The position numbers and the translations under genes were made by a program. Of a stretch of DNA of 64,000 nt, positions 50,866 to 60,249 are shown piece after piece (the first letter of the stretch is position 1; each line of letters begins with the position of its first letter). This stretch comes from Streptomyces sp. TG1A-8 (lineage in GTDB: Bacteria; Actinomycetota; Actinomycetes; Streptomycetales; Streptomycetaceae): assembly GCF_030499535.1 (NCBI RefSeq), contig NZ_JASTLB010000001.1, positions 3,162,001 through 3,226,000 of the forward strand, given 5' to 3'. The notes under the pieces were generated by a model. The model was not told the origin of the DNA, searched no databases, and worked only from the letters and a program-made list of their open reading frames with translations.

Positions 50866-51831
50866 ATGAACAACCTCAGCGGGCGCGGCCGAGTGGCGGG
50901 CCTTCCGGCATGGGACCGGTGCGCGGTCATGGGAGTCGTGAACGTCACTCCCGACTCCTTCTCCGACGGCGGCCGCTGGTTCGACACGACCGCCGCCGTC
51001 AAGCACGGCCTGGACCTGGTCGCCGGGGGCGCGGACCTGGTCGACGTCGGCGGCGAATCCACGCGCCCGGGCGCCACCCGCGTCGACGAGGCGGAGGAAC
51101 TGCGGCGCGTCGTCCCCGTCGTGCGCGGCCTCGCCGCCGAGGGCGTGCTCGTCTCCGTCGACACCATGCGCGCGTCCGTCGCCGAACGGTCCCTCGGGGC
51201 CGGCGCCGTCCTCGTCAACGACGTCAGCGGCGGCCTCGCCGACCCCGCGATGATCCCGGTGGTCGCCGCGGCCGGCGCCCCCTTCGTCGTCATGCACTGG
51301 CGCGGCTTCCTCGAAGGCGGCAACGCCAAGGGCGTCTACGCGGACGTCGTCGCCGAGGTGGTGGCCGAGCTGCGCGCCCGTGTGGAGGCGGTCCTAGCGG
51401 GCGGCGTCGCCCCCGACCGGGTCGTGGTCGACCCCGGCCTCGGCTTCTCCAAGGAGGCCGGGCACGACCTCACCCTCCTCGCACACCTCGACCGCCTCCG
51501 CGCCCTCGGGCACCCCCTGCTCGTCGCCGCCTCCCGCAAGCGGTTCCTCGGCCGCGTCCTCGCCGGTCCCGGGGGCGCGCCACCGCCGGCCCGCGAGCGC
51601 GACGCCGCCACGGCCGCCGTCTCCGCGCTCGCCGCGCAGGCCGGCGCCTGGGCGGTGCGGGTGCACGAGGTACGGGCCACGGCGGACGCCGTGCGGGTCG
51701 CACGGGCCGTGGAGGAGGCGCGCACGGCCGAGCCCGCGCCGAGCGTGCGCGAGCACGCGTCCGGCGTGAGCGGTGCGTCCGAGCCCGGACCGGGCGCACG
51801 TGGTACGGCCGGCGCGGAAGGAGACCGGTGA
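50866..51831 (+). CDS. folP: Dihydropteroate synthase
   Basis: 321 residues. Condenses para-aminobenzoate with dihydropterin pyrophosphate; target of sulfonamides. Motifs: MGVVNVTPDSFSDGGRW (near 22), GGADLVDVGGESTRPGA, VSVDTMRASVAERSL, VNDVSGG, DPGLGFSKEAGHD and ASRKRFLG. The last 40 residues are an extra Glu/Pro/Gly-rich tail. ATG 50866 lies six bases after TACGCT, suggesting leaderless mRNA. It is coupled with the next gene by GTGA. Confidence 0.95.
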   Translation: MNNLSGRGRVAGLPAWDRCAVMGVVNVTPDSFSDGGRWFDTTAAVKHGLDLVAGGADLVDVGGESTRPGATRVDEAEELRRVVPVVRGLAAEGVLVSVDTMRASVAERSLGAGAVLVNDVSGGLADPAMIPVVAAAGAPFVVMHWRGFLEGGNAKGVYADVVAEVVAELRARVEAVLAGGVAPDRVVVDPGLGFSKEAGHDLTLLAHLDRLRALGHPLLVAASRKRFLGRVLAGPGGAPPPARERDAATAAVSALAAQAGAWAVRVHEVRATADAVRVARAVEEARTAEPAPSVREHASGVSGASEPGPGARGTAGAEGDR

Positions 51832-52379
51832 GCGCCCCCCACACCGACGTCGAACAGGTGGAAGCCGCCAACACCGCCTACTACGAGGCGATGGAGCGCG
51901 GCGACTTCGAGGAACTGTCCTCCTTCTGGCTCACGCCCTCCGACCTCGGCGTCGACGAGGAGTACCACGACCCGGCCGACGCCGGCGTGGTCTCCTGCAT
52001 CCATCCGGGCTGGCCGGTGCTCACCGGCCGCGGCGAGGTCCTGCGGTCGTACGCGCTGATCATGGCGAACACCGACTACATCCAGTTCTTCCTCACCGAC
52101 GTGCACGTCTCCGTCACCGGTGACACCGCCCTGGTGACCTGCACGGAGAACATCCTCAGCGGCGGCCCCGCGCCCGAGGGGGACGAGGAGCTCGGGCCCC
52201 TGGTCGGCCAGCTCGTCGTCGCCACGAACGTGTTCCGGCGCACCCCTTCGGGATGGAAGCTCTGGGCACACCACGCCTCCCCCGTACTGGCCGAGGCGGA
52301 CGACGACGAGGACGAGGACGACGAGAACGGGGGGAGCGGGGTGAACGGCTCGGCACCGGACGACGACCCCCTCGTTTGA
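51828..52379 (+). CDS. NTF2-like (SnoaL/DUF4440-type) protein
   Basis: 183 residues. A cone-shaped alpha+beta fold is predicted from VEQVEAANTAYYEAMERGDFEELSSFW, HPGWPVLTGRGEVLRSYALIM, VSVTGDTALVTCTENI and VATNVFRRTPSGWKLWAHHAS. The acidic tail (ADDDEDEDDENG) is disordered. The function is unknown. It lies between folP and folB and overlaps the folP stop, so it is cotranscribed; a link to folate is possible but unproved. Confidence 0.88.
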   Translation: MSAPHTDVEQVEAANTAYYEAMERGDFEELSSFWLTPSDLGVDEEYHDPADAGVVSCIHPGWPVLTGRGEVLRSYALIMANTDYIQFFLTDVHVSVTGDTALVTCTENILSGGPAPEGDEELGPLVGQLVVATNVFRRTPSGWKLWAHHASPVLAEADDDEDEDDENGGSGVNGSAPDDDPLV

Positions 52380-52627
52380 GCCGCCGGGCATCGGGGCGCC
52401 CGGAAAAGGTGGTTGGAATCACGCACGCCGGGGTAGATGCGGCTACCAGTCCCTGACACGGCCGGGTTTCCCCGGGGGAACGCACGGTGAACTTCCGTGG
52501 TCCCGGTCCGGGCCACGGCCCCGTGGCCCGGTCTTGTCAGTGTCCGCAGGTAGATTCGTCCGAGACCGGCGTGCCGCCCGCGCGCGGCGCCGACCGGCCG
52601 TCCCCGACGATTGCAGGAGTGATTCGC

Positions 52628-52987
52628 GTGGATCGTGTCGCGCTGCGCGGCCTCAAGGCCCGAGGGCACCACGGTGTGTTCCCCAGGGAGCGCCAGGAGG
52701 GCCAGACCTTCATCGTCGACCTCGTGCTCGGGCTGGACACCCGGCCGGCCGCGGCCGACGACGACCTGGCGAAGACCGTGCACTACGGCATCGTGGCCGA
52801 GGAGGTCGTGGCCGTGGTGGAGGGCGAGCCGGTGAACCTCATCGAGACCCTCGCCGAGCGGATCGCCGGGACCTGCCTGAAGCACGAGGGGGTGCAGGAG
52901 GTCGAGGTCCGCGTCCACAAGCCGGACGCCCCGATCACGGTCCCCTTCGACGACGTGACCGTCACGATCACCCGGAGCCGAGTATGA
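52628..52987 (+). CDS. folB: Dihydroneopterin aldolase
   Basis: 119 residues, the family's normal size. Converts dihydroneopterin to hydroxymethyl-dihydropterin plus glycolaldehyde. Key residues: RVALRGLKARGHHGVFPRERQEGQ (Glu and Tyr/His contacts), VHYGIVAEEVVAVVEGEPVNLIETLAERIA and VRVHKPDAPI. GTG 52628 has GGAG nine bases upstream; the longer open frame has no support. Its stop overlaps the start of folK. Confidence 0.95.
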   Translation: MDRVALRGLKARGHHGVFPRERQEGQTFIVDLVLGLDTRPAAADDDLAKTVHYGIVAEEVVAVVEGEPVNLIETLAERIAGTCLKHEGVQEVEVRVHKPDAPITVPFDDVTVTITRSRV

Positions 52988-53595
52988 CCCGCCCGTTCAC
53001 CCGGGGTCACAGCGACCCGACCGTACAGCCGGTGCCCGCCTCCGTGGTCGAGCAGGTCGACGCCGCGGACATCACGCTGAGCAACCCCAAGCGCGCCGTC
53101 GTCTCCATCGGCGCCAACCTCGGCAACCGCCTGGAGACCCTGCAGGGCGCCGTCGACGCCCTGGAGGACACCCCCGGCGTCCGGGTGAAGGCCGTCTCAC
53201 CGGTGTACGAGACCGAGCCGTGGGGCGTGGCACCCGGCAGCCAGCCGTCCTACTTCAACGCCGTCGTCGTGCTGAAGACCACCCTGCCCCCCTCCTCCCT
53301 GCTGGAGCGCGCCCACGCCGTCGAGGAGGCCTTCCACCGCGTCCGGGACGAACGCTGGGGACCGCGCACCCTGGACGTCGACATCGTCGCCTACGCCGAC
53401 GTCGTCTCCGACGACCCGCGCCTGACGCTCCCTCACCCCCGGGCCCACGAGCGGGCCTTCGTGCTCGCGCCCTGGTACGACGTGGATCCGCAGGCGCAGT
53501 TGCCCGGCCGCGGTACGGTGGCCGATCTGCTGTCGGCGGTCACCCGCGGCGGCGTCGCGCCCCGCCGGGACCTGGAACTCCGACTGCCCGAGTAG
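52984..53595 (+). CDS. folK: HPPK, hydroxymethyl-dihydropterin pyrophosphokinase
   Basis: 203 residues; makes the substrate of FolP using ATP. Core motifs: AVVSIGANLGNRLETLQGAVDAL, SPVYETEPWG, FNAVVVLKTTL, RWGPRTLDVDIVAYADVV and LPHPRAHERAFVLAPW. The first 35 residues are an extra tail. ATGA overlap with folB shows translational coupling. Confidence 0.95.
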   Translation: MTRPFTRGHSDPTVQPVPASVVEQVDAADITLSNPKRAVVSIGANLGNRLETLQGAVDALEDTPGVRVKAVSPVYETEPWGVAPGSQPSYFNAVVVLKTTLPPSSLLERAHAVEEAFHRVRDERWGPRTLDVDIVAYADVVSDDPRLTLPHPRAHERAFVLAPWYDVDPQAQLPGRGTVADLLSAVTRGGVAPRRDLELRLPE

Positions 53596-53654
53596 TCGTT
53601 AAGGTCAGGACGACCACAGTCCGGGAACCGGTCCGGGGGAACTGAAGGGACACC

Positions 53655-54143
53655 GTGAGTAAGCTGCGCATCAGGGTGCTGGCCGGCGTGTTCGTCGTGG
53701 CCGCCGTCCTGTCCTGGGCGGGCGCCCGCCTCTGGAACTCGGTCGGGACCCTGCCCAGCGTCCCCTTGGCCGCCCCCGTCGTCCTCGCCCTGATCGCCGC
53801 GGTGCTCCTGGCCACGGCGTTCTCCCTGCGCGCCCGCCTCCGGGCCCAGCGCGAGCGCCGCCCCGGCGCCAAGGGCGTCGACCCCCTGATGGCCGCCCGC
53901 GCGGTCGTCTTCGGCCAGGCCAGCGCCCTGGTGGCCGCCCTCGTCGCCGGCATGTACGGCGGCACGGGCGTCTTCCTCCTGGAACTCCTCGACTTCCCCG
54001 CCCGCCGCGACCAGGCCTTCTACGCGGGTTTCTCGGTCCTGGCGGGCATCGCCGTGATAGCGGCGGCCCTGTTCCTGGAACGCGTCTGCAAACTCCCCGA
54101 CGACGACGACCAGAACCCCCCGGGCCCGGAACCGGCGGCCTGA
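53655..54143 (+). CDS. DUF3180 membrane protein
   Basis: 162 residues with four membrane helices (about 7-25, 38-56, 87-107, 122-142) and a short acidic/Pro-rich tail. This is the actinobacterial DUF3180 family, which usually follows folK; no function is known. The GTG at 53655 has AAGGGA eight bases upstream. It is 59 bases after folK and 10 bases from the end of the convergent folE. Confidence 0.85.
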   Translation: MSKLRIRVLAGVFVVAAVLSWAGARLWNSVGTLPSVPLAAPVVLALIAAVLLATAFSLRARLRAQRERRPGAKGVDPLMAARAVVFGQASALVAALVAGMYGGTGVFLLELLDFPARRDQAFYAGFSVLAGIAVIAAALFLERVCKLPDDDDQNPPGPEPAA

Positions 54144-54152
54144 CCGGCGGGT

Positions 54153-54758
54153 CTAGCGCGCCAGTATCAGGCTCATCGCCTCGGCGCGGGTGGTGGCGTT
54201 CCGGAGCTGGCCGCGCACCGCCGAGGTGGTGGTCTTGGCGCCGGGCTTGCGGATGCCCCGCACCGACATGCACATGTGCTCGGCCTCGATCACGACGATC
54301 GCGCCGCGCGCATCCAGGATGCGCATCAGGGAGTCCGCGATCTGGGTGGTGAGTCGTTCCTGCACCTGCGGGCGGCGGGCGAACACCTCCACCAGGCGGG
54401 CCAGTTTCGACAGGCCCGTGATCTTGCCGGTCTCGGCGGGGATGTACCCGATGTGCGCCACGCCGTGGAACGGCAGCAGGTGGTGCTCGCACAGGGACAC
54501 GATCTCGATGTCCTTCACCAGGACCATCTCGTCGTGACCCAGGTCGAACGTCGTCGTCAGGACGTCCTCCGGCTTCTGCCACAACCCCGCCAGGAGCTCC
54601 CGGTACGCCCGTGCCACCCGTCCCGGCGTGTCCTTCAGGCCCTCGCGGTCGGGGTCCTCGCCGACCGCGATCAGCAGTTCGCGCACGGCGTTCTCGGCAC
54701 GCTTCTCATCGAACTCGCCGATGAAGCCGTCGCCGGCCAGCGTCACGGGGTCGGTCAT
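54153..54758 (-). CDS. folE: GTP cyclohydrolase I
   Basis: 201 residues. First step of folate synthesis from GTP. Zinc ligands Cys and His in [20 protein letters not shown] and [15 protein letters not shown], plus [16 protein letters not shown] and AHI motifs. ATG 54758 (MTDPVT) fits the usual N-terminus, although the frame is open 15 codons further. It is convergent with the fol genes and downstream of ftsH, separated from it by a terminator. Confidence 0.95.
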   Translation of the reverse strand: MTDPVTLAGDGFIGEFDEKRAENAVRELLIAVGEDPDREGLKDTPGRVARAYRELLAGLWQKPEDVLTTTFDLGHDEMVLVKDIEIVSLCEHHLLPFHGVAHIGYIPAETGKITGLSKLARLVEVFARRPQVQERLTTQIADSLMRILDARGAIVVIEAEHMCMSVRGIRKPGAKTTTSAVRGQLRNATTRAEAMSLILAR

Positions 54759-54802
54759 CTGAAGCCTCGTTCCTGTACGTCTCGGCCGCGGGCATGCGGA
54801 CA

Positions 54803-54840
54803 TGCCGCGCCCCCCAGGCTAGAACCTGGGGGGCGCGGCA
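54803..54840 (-). terminator. Terminator between ftsH and folE
   Basis: Perfect 16-base arms (54803-54818 with 54825-54840), six-base loop, 28 bases after the ftsH stop codon. Confidence 0.85.
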
Positions 54841-54868
54841 TTCATTCCGGGCCGGTCGGCCGGAAGGA

Positions 54869-56908
54869 TCAGCTCTCGGAGCGGTCCTCCGGGACCTGCT
54901 CCGTGGCCGGGGCGGGCTCCGTCGCCGTGGACTTCACCGTGTTGATCGACGCCGTCGTGCCGTTCGCGCCGTTGGTCAGTGCCAGCTCCTTCGGGGAGAG
55001 CACCGGCGGGCGGGTGGAGGGGGTGCGGCGCGAGGAGCCGGTCCACGCGGGCCGCGGCGGGCGCTTGACGATCGGGGCGAAGATCTCGGCGATCTCCTCC
55101 TTGCCCAGGGTCTCCTTCTCCAGCAGCTGCAGGACGAGGTTGTCGAGCACGTCGCGGTTCTCGACCAGGATCTCCCAGGCCTCGTTGTGCGCGGTCTCGA
55201 TGAGCTTCTTGACCTCCTCGTCCACCAGCGCGGCGACCTCTTCCGAGTAGTCGCGCTGGTGGGCCATCTCACGGCCGAGGAAGGGCTCGCTGTTGTCGCC
55301 GCCGAACTTGATGGCGCCGAGCCGCTCGGTCATGCCGTACTGCGTGACCATCGCGCGGGCCAGGTTGGTGGCCTTCTCGATGTCGTTGGCGGCACCCGTG
55401 GTCGGGTCGTGGAAGACCAGTTCCTCGGCCGCCCGGCCGCCCAGCATGTAGGCGAGCTGGTCGAGCATCTCGTTGCGCGTGGTGGAGTACCTGTCCTCGT
55501 CGGGCAGGACCATGGTGTAGCCGAGGGCCCGGCCGCGGGACAGGATCGTGATCTTGTGGACCGGGTCGGAGTTCGGCGAGGCCGCCGCGACCAGGGCGTG
55601 GCCGCCCTCGTGGTACGCGGTGATCTTCTTCTCCTTGTCCGACATGATCCGGGTCCGCTTCTGCGGGCCCGCGACCACGCGGTCGATCGCCTCGTCCAAC
55701 GCCTTGTTGTCGATCAGCTTCTGGTCCCCGCGGGCGGTGAGCAGCGCGGCCTCGTTGAGCACGTTGGCGAGGTCGGCGCCGGTCATGCCGGGGGTGCGGC
55801 GGGCGACGGCGGACAGGTCGACGTCGGGCGTGACCGGCTTGCCCTTCTGGTGGACCTTGAGGATCTCCAGACGGCCCTGCAGGTCCGGCGGGTCGACCGC
55901 GATCTGCCGGTCGAAGCGGCCGGGGCGCAGGAGGGCCGGGTCGAGGATGTCCGGCCGGTTGGTGGCGGCGATCAGGATGACGCCGCCCTTGACGTCGAAG
56001 CCGTCCATCTCGACCAGCAGCTGGTTCAGGGTCTGCTCGCGCTCGTCGTGACCGCCGCCGAGGCCGGCGCCGCGGTGGCGGCCGACCGCGTCGATCTCGT
56101 CCACGAAGACGATCGCCGGGGCGTTCGCCTTGGCCTGCTCGAACAGGTCACGGACCCGGGAGGCACCGACACCGACGAACATCTCCACGAAGTCGGAGCC
56201 GGAGATCGAGTAGAACGGCACGCCCGCCTCGCCGGCGACCGCGCGGGCGAGCAGGGTCTTGCCCGTGCCCGGGCGGCCGTAGAGGAGCACGCCCTTGGGG
56301 ATCTTGGCGCCGACGGCCTGGAACTTGGCCGGTTCCTGCAGGAACTCCTTGATCTCCTGGAGTTCCTCGACGGCCTCGTCGCAGCCGGCGACGTCCGAGA
56401 AGGTCGTCTTCGGCGTGTCCTTGGTGATGAGCTTGGCCTTGGACTTGCCGAAGTTCATGACCCGGGAGCCGCCGCCCTGCATCTGGTTCATCAGGAACAG
56501 GAATACGACGACGATGAGGACGAAGGGCAGCAGGGACAGCAGGACGCCGAGGAACGGGTTCTGCTTGGACGGCGAGACGGTGTAGCCGTCCGGAATCTGC
56601 TCGTCCTGGTACTTGGTCTGCAGCGTGTTGGCGATGGTCACGCCCTGGTCGCCGATGTAGCTCGCCTGGATCTTCGAGCTGCCGTCGACCTTCACGCCGT
56701 CCTTGAGCGTGGCCTTGACGGTCTGCTCGTCACCGGTGGTGAGTTTGGCCGACTCGACCTTGTTGTCGTTGATCGCCGCCACGACCTGGCCGGTATCCAC
56801 CGTCTTGTAGCCGCCGGACGAGCCGACGACCTGCATCAACACGACCACGGCAAGGACGGCCAGCACGATCCACATGACCGGCCCACGGAAGTATCGCTTC
56901 ACGTCCAT
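54869..56908 (-). CDS. ftsH: ATP-dependent zinc metalloprotease FtsH
   Basis: 679 residues from ATG 56908. Membrane AAA protease: segments at about 11-30 and 121-142, AAA module with Walker A GRPGTGKT (Arg in place of the common second Pro), [31 protein letters not shown] and zinc HEGGH (HEXXH) with the third ligand later. The C-terminal tail is Ser/Thr/Pro-rich. An ATG 12 codons earlier (56944) is an alternative: it lies close after TATCAA and may be leaderless. hpt is upstream. Confidence 0.95.
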   Translation of the reverse strand: MDVKRYFRGPVMWIVLAVLAVVVLMQVVGSSGGYKTVDTGQVVAAINDNKVESAKLTTGDEQTVKATLKDGVKVDGSSKIQASYIGDQGVTIANTLQTKYQDEQIPDGYTVSPSKQNPFLGVLLSLLPFVLIVVVFLFLMNQMQGGGSRVMNFGKSKAKLITKDTPKTTFSDVAGCDEAVEELQEIKEFLQEPAKFQAVGAKIPKGVLLYGRPGTGKTLLARAVAGEAGVPFYSISGSDFVEMFVGVGASRVRDLFEQAKANAPAIVFVDEIDAVGRHRGAGLGGGHDEREQTLNQLLVEMDGFDVKGGVILIAATNRPDILDPALLRPGRFDRQIAVDPPDLQGRLEILKVHQKGKPVTPDVDLSAVARRTPGMTGADLANVLNEAALLTARGDQKLIDNKALDEAIDRVVAGPQKRTRIMSDKEKKITAYHEGGHALVAAASPNSDPVHKITILSRGRALGYTMVLPDEDRYSTTRNEMLDQLAYMLGGRAAEELVFHDPTTGAANDIEKATNLARAMVTQYGMTERLGAIKFGGDNSEPFLGREMAHQRDYSEEVAALVDEEVKKLIETAHNEAWEILVENRDVLDNLVLQLLEKETLGKEEIAEIFAPIVKRPPRPAWTGSSRRTPSTRPPVLSPKELALTNGANGTTASINTVKSTATEPAPATEQVPEDRSES

Positions 56909-57103
56909 CCATACGGAGCGGTGCCGCCCCGTCCCTCCTGCCATAGTGAGTTTGATAAGACAGTTCTTCTGACGGTACCCCAGCATCGTTGTCCGAAGCC
57001 GCACGGAGCGGCTGGGACGGCCGGTAATCCCGTTTCTGCTTGCTCCAACGGCGCGGGACCCCCCGGGGTTCCCGATCGCGCCAAAAGCGCTCGCCGCGCC
57101 GGC

Positions 57104-57664
57104 TCAGCCGCCGTAGACGTGGGGCGCGAGCGTACCGACGAACGGGAGGTTGCGGTACTTCTCGGCGTAGTCGAGGCCGTAACCGACGACGAACTCGTTC
57201 GGAATGTCGAAGCCCACCCATTCGACGTCGATGGCGACCTTCGCGGCGTCCGGCTTGCGCAGCAGCGTGCACACCTTCAGGGAGGCGGGCTCGCGGGAGC
57301 CGAGGTTGTTGATCAGCCAGGACAGGGTGAGCCCGGAGTCGATGATGTCCTCGACGATCAGGACGTGCCGGCCCTTGATGTCGGTGTCGAGGTCCTTCAG
57401 GATCCGGACCACACCGGAGGACTGGGTGCCCGCGCCGTAGGAGGACACGGCCATCCAGTCCATGGTGACGGGGGTGGACAGCGCCCGGGCGAGGTCCGCC
57501 ATGACCATCACGGCGCCCTTGAGGACGCCGACGATCAGCAGGTCCTTGCCCGCGTACTCCGCGTCGATCTTCGCGGCGAGCTCGATGAGCTTCGCGTCGA
57601 TCTCTTCCTTGGTGATGAGCACCTGCTGGAGGTCGGCACCCATGTCGTTCGCGTCCACCCGCAT
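57104..57664 (-). CDS. hpt: Hypoxanthine phosphoribosyltransferase
   Basis: 186 residues, normal size. Salvages hypoxanthine or guanine with PRPP. PRPP loop [17 protein letters not shown], pyrophosphate loop [16 protein letters not shown] and C-terminal [29 protein letters not shown]. The start is ATG 57664, with only a weak ribosome site; GTG one codon earlier is possible. tilS lies 86 bases upstream on the same strand and ftsH downstream, the conserved order tilS-hpt-ftsH. Confidence 0.95.
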   Translation of the reverse strand: MRVDANDMGADLQQVLITKEEIDAKLIELAAKIDAEYAGKDLLIVGVLKGAVMVMADLARALSTPVTMDWMAVSSYGAGTQSSGVVRILKDLDTDIKGRHVLIVEDIIDSGLTLSWLINNLGSREPASLKVCTLLRKPDAAKVAIDVEWVGFDIPNEFVVGYGLDYAEKYRNLPFVGTLAPHVYGG

Positions 57665-57750
57665 CACTTTCGGTCGTCCCGCACTTACGGCCGCTGTCAC
57701 GGCCCCCGGCTGCCCGGCCCGCCGGAGGTCCCCTCCGGGAAGGTCGGGAT

Positions 57751-58821
57751 TCAGCCTTGCCGAATCACCAGTCTGCCACCCTGGCGCTGGGCGACGACTT
57801 TGCCCGGAAGATTGATGGCCCCCTGGCCGCGCCAGCCGGTGATCAGCCGATCGACTTCCTCGATGTGGCGGGCGAACAGCGAGCCGGCCGGGGCCCCGGC
57901 CTCGATGGCGGCACGGCGCAGGATGCGGCGGCGTACGGCGGGCGGCAGGGCGTACAGCTTGGCGCACTCCAGGCGGCCGGCCGCGTCCCGCACGGAGGCC
58001 GCGGCCTGGCCGGCCCAGGCGTCGAGGGCGTCGGCGTCGTCGCGGGAGAGCCGGGCGGTGCGGGCGAGTGCCTCCACGACGCCTTTGCCGAGGGCCTTCT
58101 CCAGGGCGGGCAGGCCCTCGTGCCGGAGCCGGGAGCGGGTGTAGGCGGGGTCGGCGTTGTGGGGGTCGTCCCAGACGGGCAGGGACTGGACCATGCAGGC
58201 CTTGCGGGCGGTCTGCCGGTCGAGGTGCAGGAAGGGGCGCCGGTAGCGGCCGTCGGCCCCCGAGACCGCGGCCATACCGGACAGGGAGCGGATGCCCGAG
58301 CCGCGGGCGAGGCCGAGCAGGACGGTTTCGGCCTGGTCGTCGCGGGTGTGACCGAGCAGGACCGCGGTGGCGCCGTGGCGCCGGGCGGCGGCGTCGAGGG
58401 CGGCGTAGCGGGCGTCGCGGGCGGCGGCCTCGGGCCCGCCCTCGCGGCCGACGGTCACGGCGACGGACTCCGCGGGGTCGAGGCCGAGTTCGCGCAGCCT
58501 GAGGACGACCTCGTCGGCGCGGAGGTCGGAGCCGGGCTGGAGGCCGTGGTCGACGGTGACGCCGCCGGCACGCACACCGAGCCTGGGTGCTTCGAAGGCC
58601 AGGGCGGAGGCGAGCGCCATGGAGTCGGCGCCGCCGGAGCAGGCGACGAGCACCAGCGGGGACGGGAGGCGCTCGCCCCGGCCGTGTTCGCGGGCCTCGC
58701 GGGGGGCCGCCGCGGCGGCCGCCACCGCTGCCCCGGCGGCGCGGTCGTGGTCGGTGAGGATGTCGTGGAGTACGCGGCGGACCGCCAGGCGTATCGCCGC
58801 GACCGCAGGATGGGGACCCAT
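57751..58821 (-). CDS. tilS: tRNA(Ile)-lysidine synthase
   Basis: 356 residues. Modifies C34 of tRNA-Ile(CAU) so it reads AUA. PP-loop ATPase signature [19 protein letters not shown] at about 57-75 and the [16 protein letters not shown] and [20 protein letters not shown] motifs. The C-terminal domain is shortened as usual in actinobacteria. GAAGGGAA precedes ATG 58821. The 203 bases upstream (58822-59024) show no other feature. Confidence 0.94.
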   Translation of the reverse strand: MGPHPAVAAIRLAVRRVLHDILTDHDRAAGAAVAAAAAAPREAREHGRGERLPSPLVLVACSGGADSMALASALAFEAPRLGVRAGGVTVDHGLQPGSDLRADEVVLRLRELGLDPAESVAVTVGREGGPEAAARDARYAALDAAARRHGATAVLLGHTRDDQAETVLLGLARGSGIRSLSGMAAVSGADGRYRRPFLHLDRQTARKACMVQSLPVWDDPHNADPAYTRSRLRHEGLPALEKALGKGVVEALARTARLSRDDADALDAWAGQAAASVRDAAGRLECAKLYALPPAVRRRILRRAAIEAGAPAGSLFARHIEEVDRLITGWRGQGAINLPGKVVAQRQGGRLVIRQG

Positions 58822-59024
58822 GTCCGGTTCCCTTCATGAAGTTTTCGGGGGGTGAGCCCGAGGCCGGTCACTCAGAGTGTGTCGATGGTGACAGAACCGG
58901 GGCGTTCCCCGAGCATTGCACGCCTACGCATGGCCCACGGTCCCTCGGACGGGTGATTGGAGGGGCGTTCGTCTGCCGTCGGCCGGATCCGTTCACGACT
59001 TCCCCCGGGCGTGCGCGGTGCGGG

Positions 59025-60137
59025 CTAGCGGTGCACCCGTGCGACCCAGTCCGCCGGTTTGGCGATCTCCGCCTTGGTGGGCAGGGTGTTGGGCGAGGTC
59101 CACACGCGGTTGAAGCCGTCTATGCCGACCTCCTCGACGACCCCGCGGACGAAACGCTCGCCGTCCCGGTACTGCCGGAGCTTGGCGTCCAGGCCCAACA
59201 GCTTGCGCAGGGCGAGGTCCAGGCGGGAGGCGCCCTTGGCGCGCCGCTGCTGGAACTTCTCGCGGATCTCCGAAACGCTCGGGACGACGTCCGGCCCGAC
59301 GCCGTCCATGACGAAGTCGGCGTGGCCCTCCAGCAGGGACATGACGGCGGTGAGGCGGCCGAGGATCTCGCGCTGGGCGGGGGTCTGCACCAGTTCCACG
59401 AAGGAGCGGCCGCCGTCGTCCTCCTCGCCCTCGGGGCGCCCGCCGGCGAGGGACTGGGCGGCTTCCCGGAGGCGGTCCAGGACGGTCATCGGGTCCACGT
59501 CGGTCTCCGCCAAGAACGACTGGATTTCACCCTCCAGGTGGTCGCGGAGCCAGGGCACGGCGGTGAACTGCGTGCGGTGGGTCTCCTCGTGGAGGCACAC
59601 CCACAGCCGGAAGTCGTGCGGCTCGACGTCCAGTTCGCGTTCCACGTGGACGATGTTGGGCGCGACGAGCAGGAGCCGGCCGCCGCCGTTGCGGCCGGCC
59701 GGCAGGTCGCGGGTGGCGGGGGCGAAGGTCTCGTACTGGCCCAGGACGCGGGAGGACAGGAAGGACAGGAGCATGCCGACCTCGACGCCGGTCACCTTGC
59801 CGCCGACGGCGCCGAGGACGGCGCTGCCGGGGTTGCCGCCGCGCCGTTCCTGCATCTTCTCCAGCAGCGGCCTGAGGAGCTCGCGGAAACCGGCGACGTT
59901 GGCCCGGACCCAGCCGGGGCGGTCCACGACGAGGACGGGGGTGTCGTGGGTCTCCTCGGTGCCCAGACGAGTGAAGCCCCGGACGTGTTCCTCCGAGGCC
60001 TTCGCGTGCCGGCGCAGTTCCGCGACGACGGCCCTGGCCTCGTCGCGGCTGACTTCGGGGCCCGGCCGTACGAGCCGTGTCGCGGTCGCCACCGCGAGGT
60101 TCCAGTCGACCATCCCGGGAGATGCAGCGCTCGTCAT
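59025..60137 (-). CDS. Zinc-dependent metalloprotease-like protein (zincin, DUF2342)
   Basis: 370 residues of the actinobacterial zincin_2 (DUF2342) family. Metal site HEETH with glutamate further on (LWVCLHEETHRTQFTAVPWLRDHLEGEIQ), and GHADFVMDGVGPDVVPSV. Proteolytic activity has not been shown to my knowledge. No signal peptide is visible, so it is likely cytosolic. Gene order tilS next to this zincin and a PBP4-like gene is conserved in actinobacteria. Confidence 0.9.
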   Translation of the reverse strand: MTSAASPGMVDWNLAVATATRLVRPGPEVSRDEARAVVAELRRHAKASEEHVRGFTRLGTEETHDTPVLVVDRPGWVRANVAGFRELLRPLLEKMQERRGGNPGSAVLGAVGGKVTGVEVGMLLSFLSSRVLGQYETFAPATRDLPAGRNGGGRLLLVAPNIVHVERELDVEPHDFRLWVCLHEETHRTQFTAVPWLRDHLEGEIQSFLAETDVDPMTVLDRLREAAQSLAGGRPEGEEDDGGRSFVELVQTPAQREILGRLTAVMSLLEGHADFVMDGVGPDVVPSVSEIREKFQQRRAKGASRLDLALRKLLGLDAKLRQYRDGERFVRGVVEEVGIDGFNRVWTSPNTLPTKAEIAKPADWVARVHR

Positions 60138-60249
60138 GCGTCAACCGTACGTGAGCGTTCCGGCTTGGGGCAGACCGTACGGGTCCGCCGGGGTCCGGGT
60201 TCCGCCTGCCGGCGGCGGGCGGCGGGCGGCCGCGGTCCCGCCCGCGCGG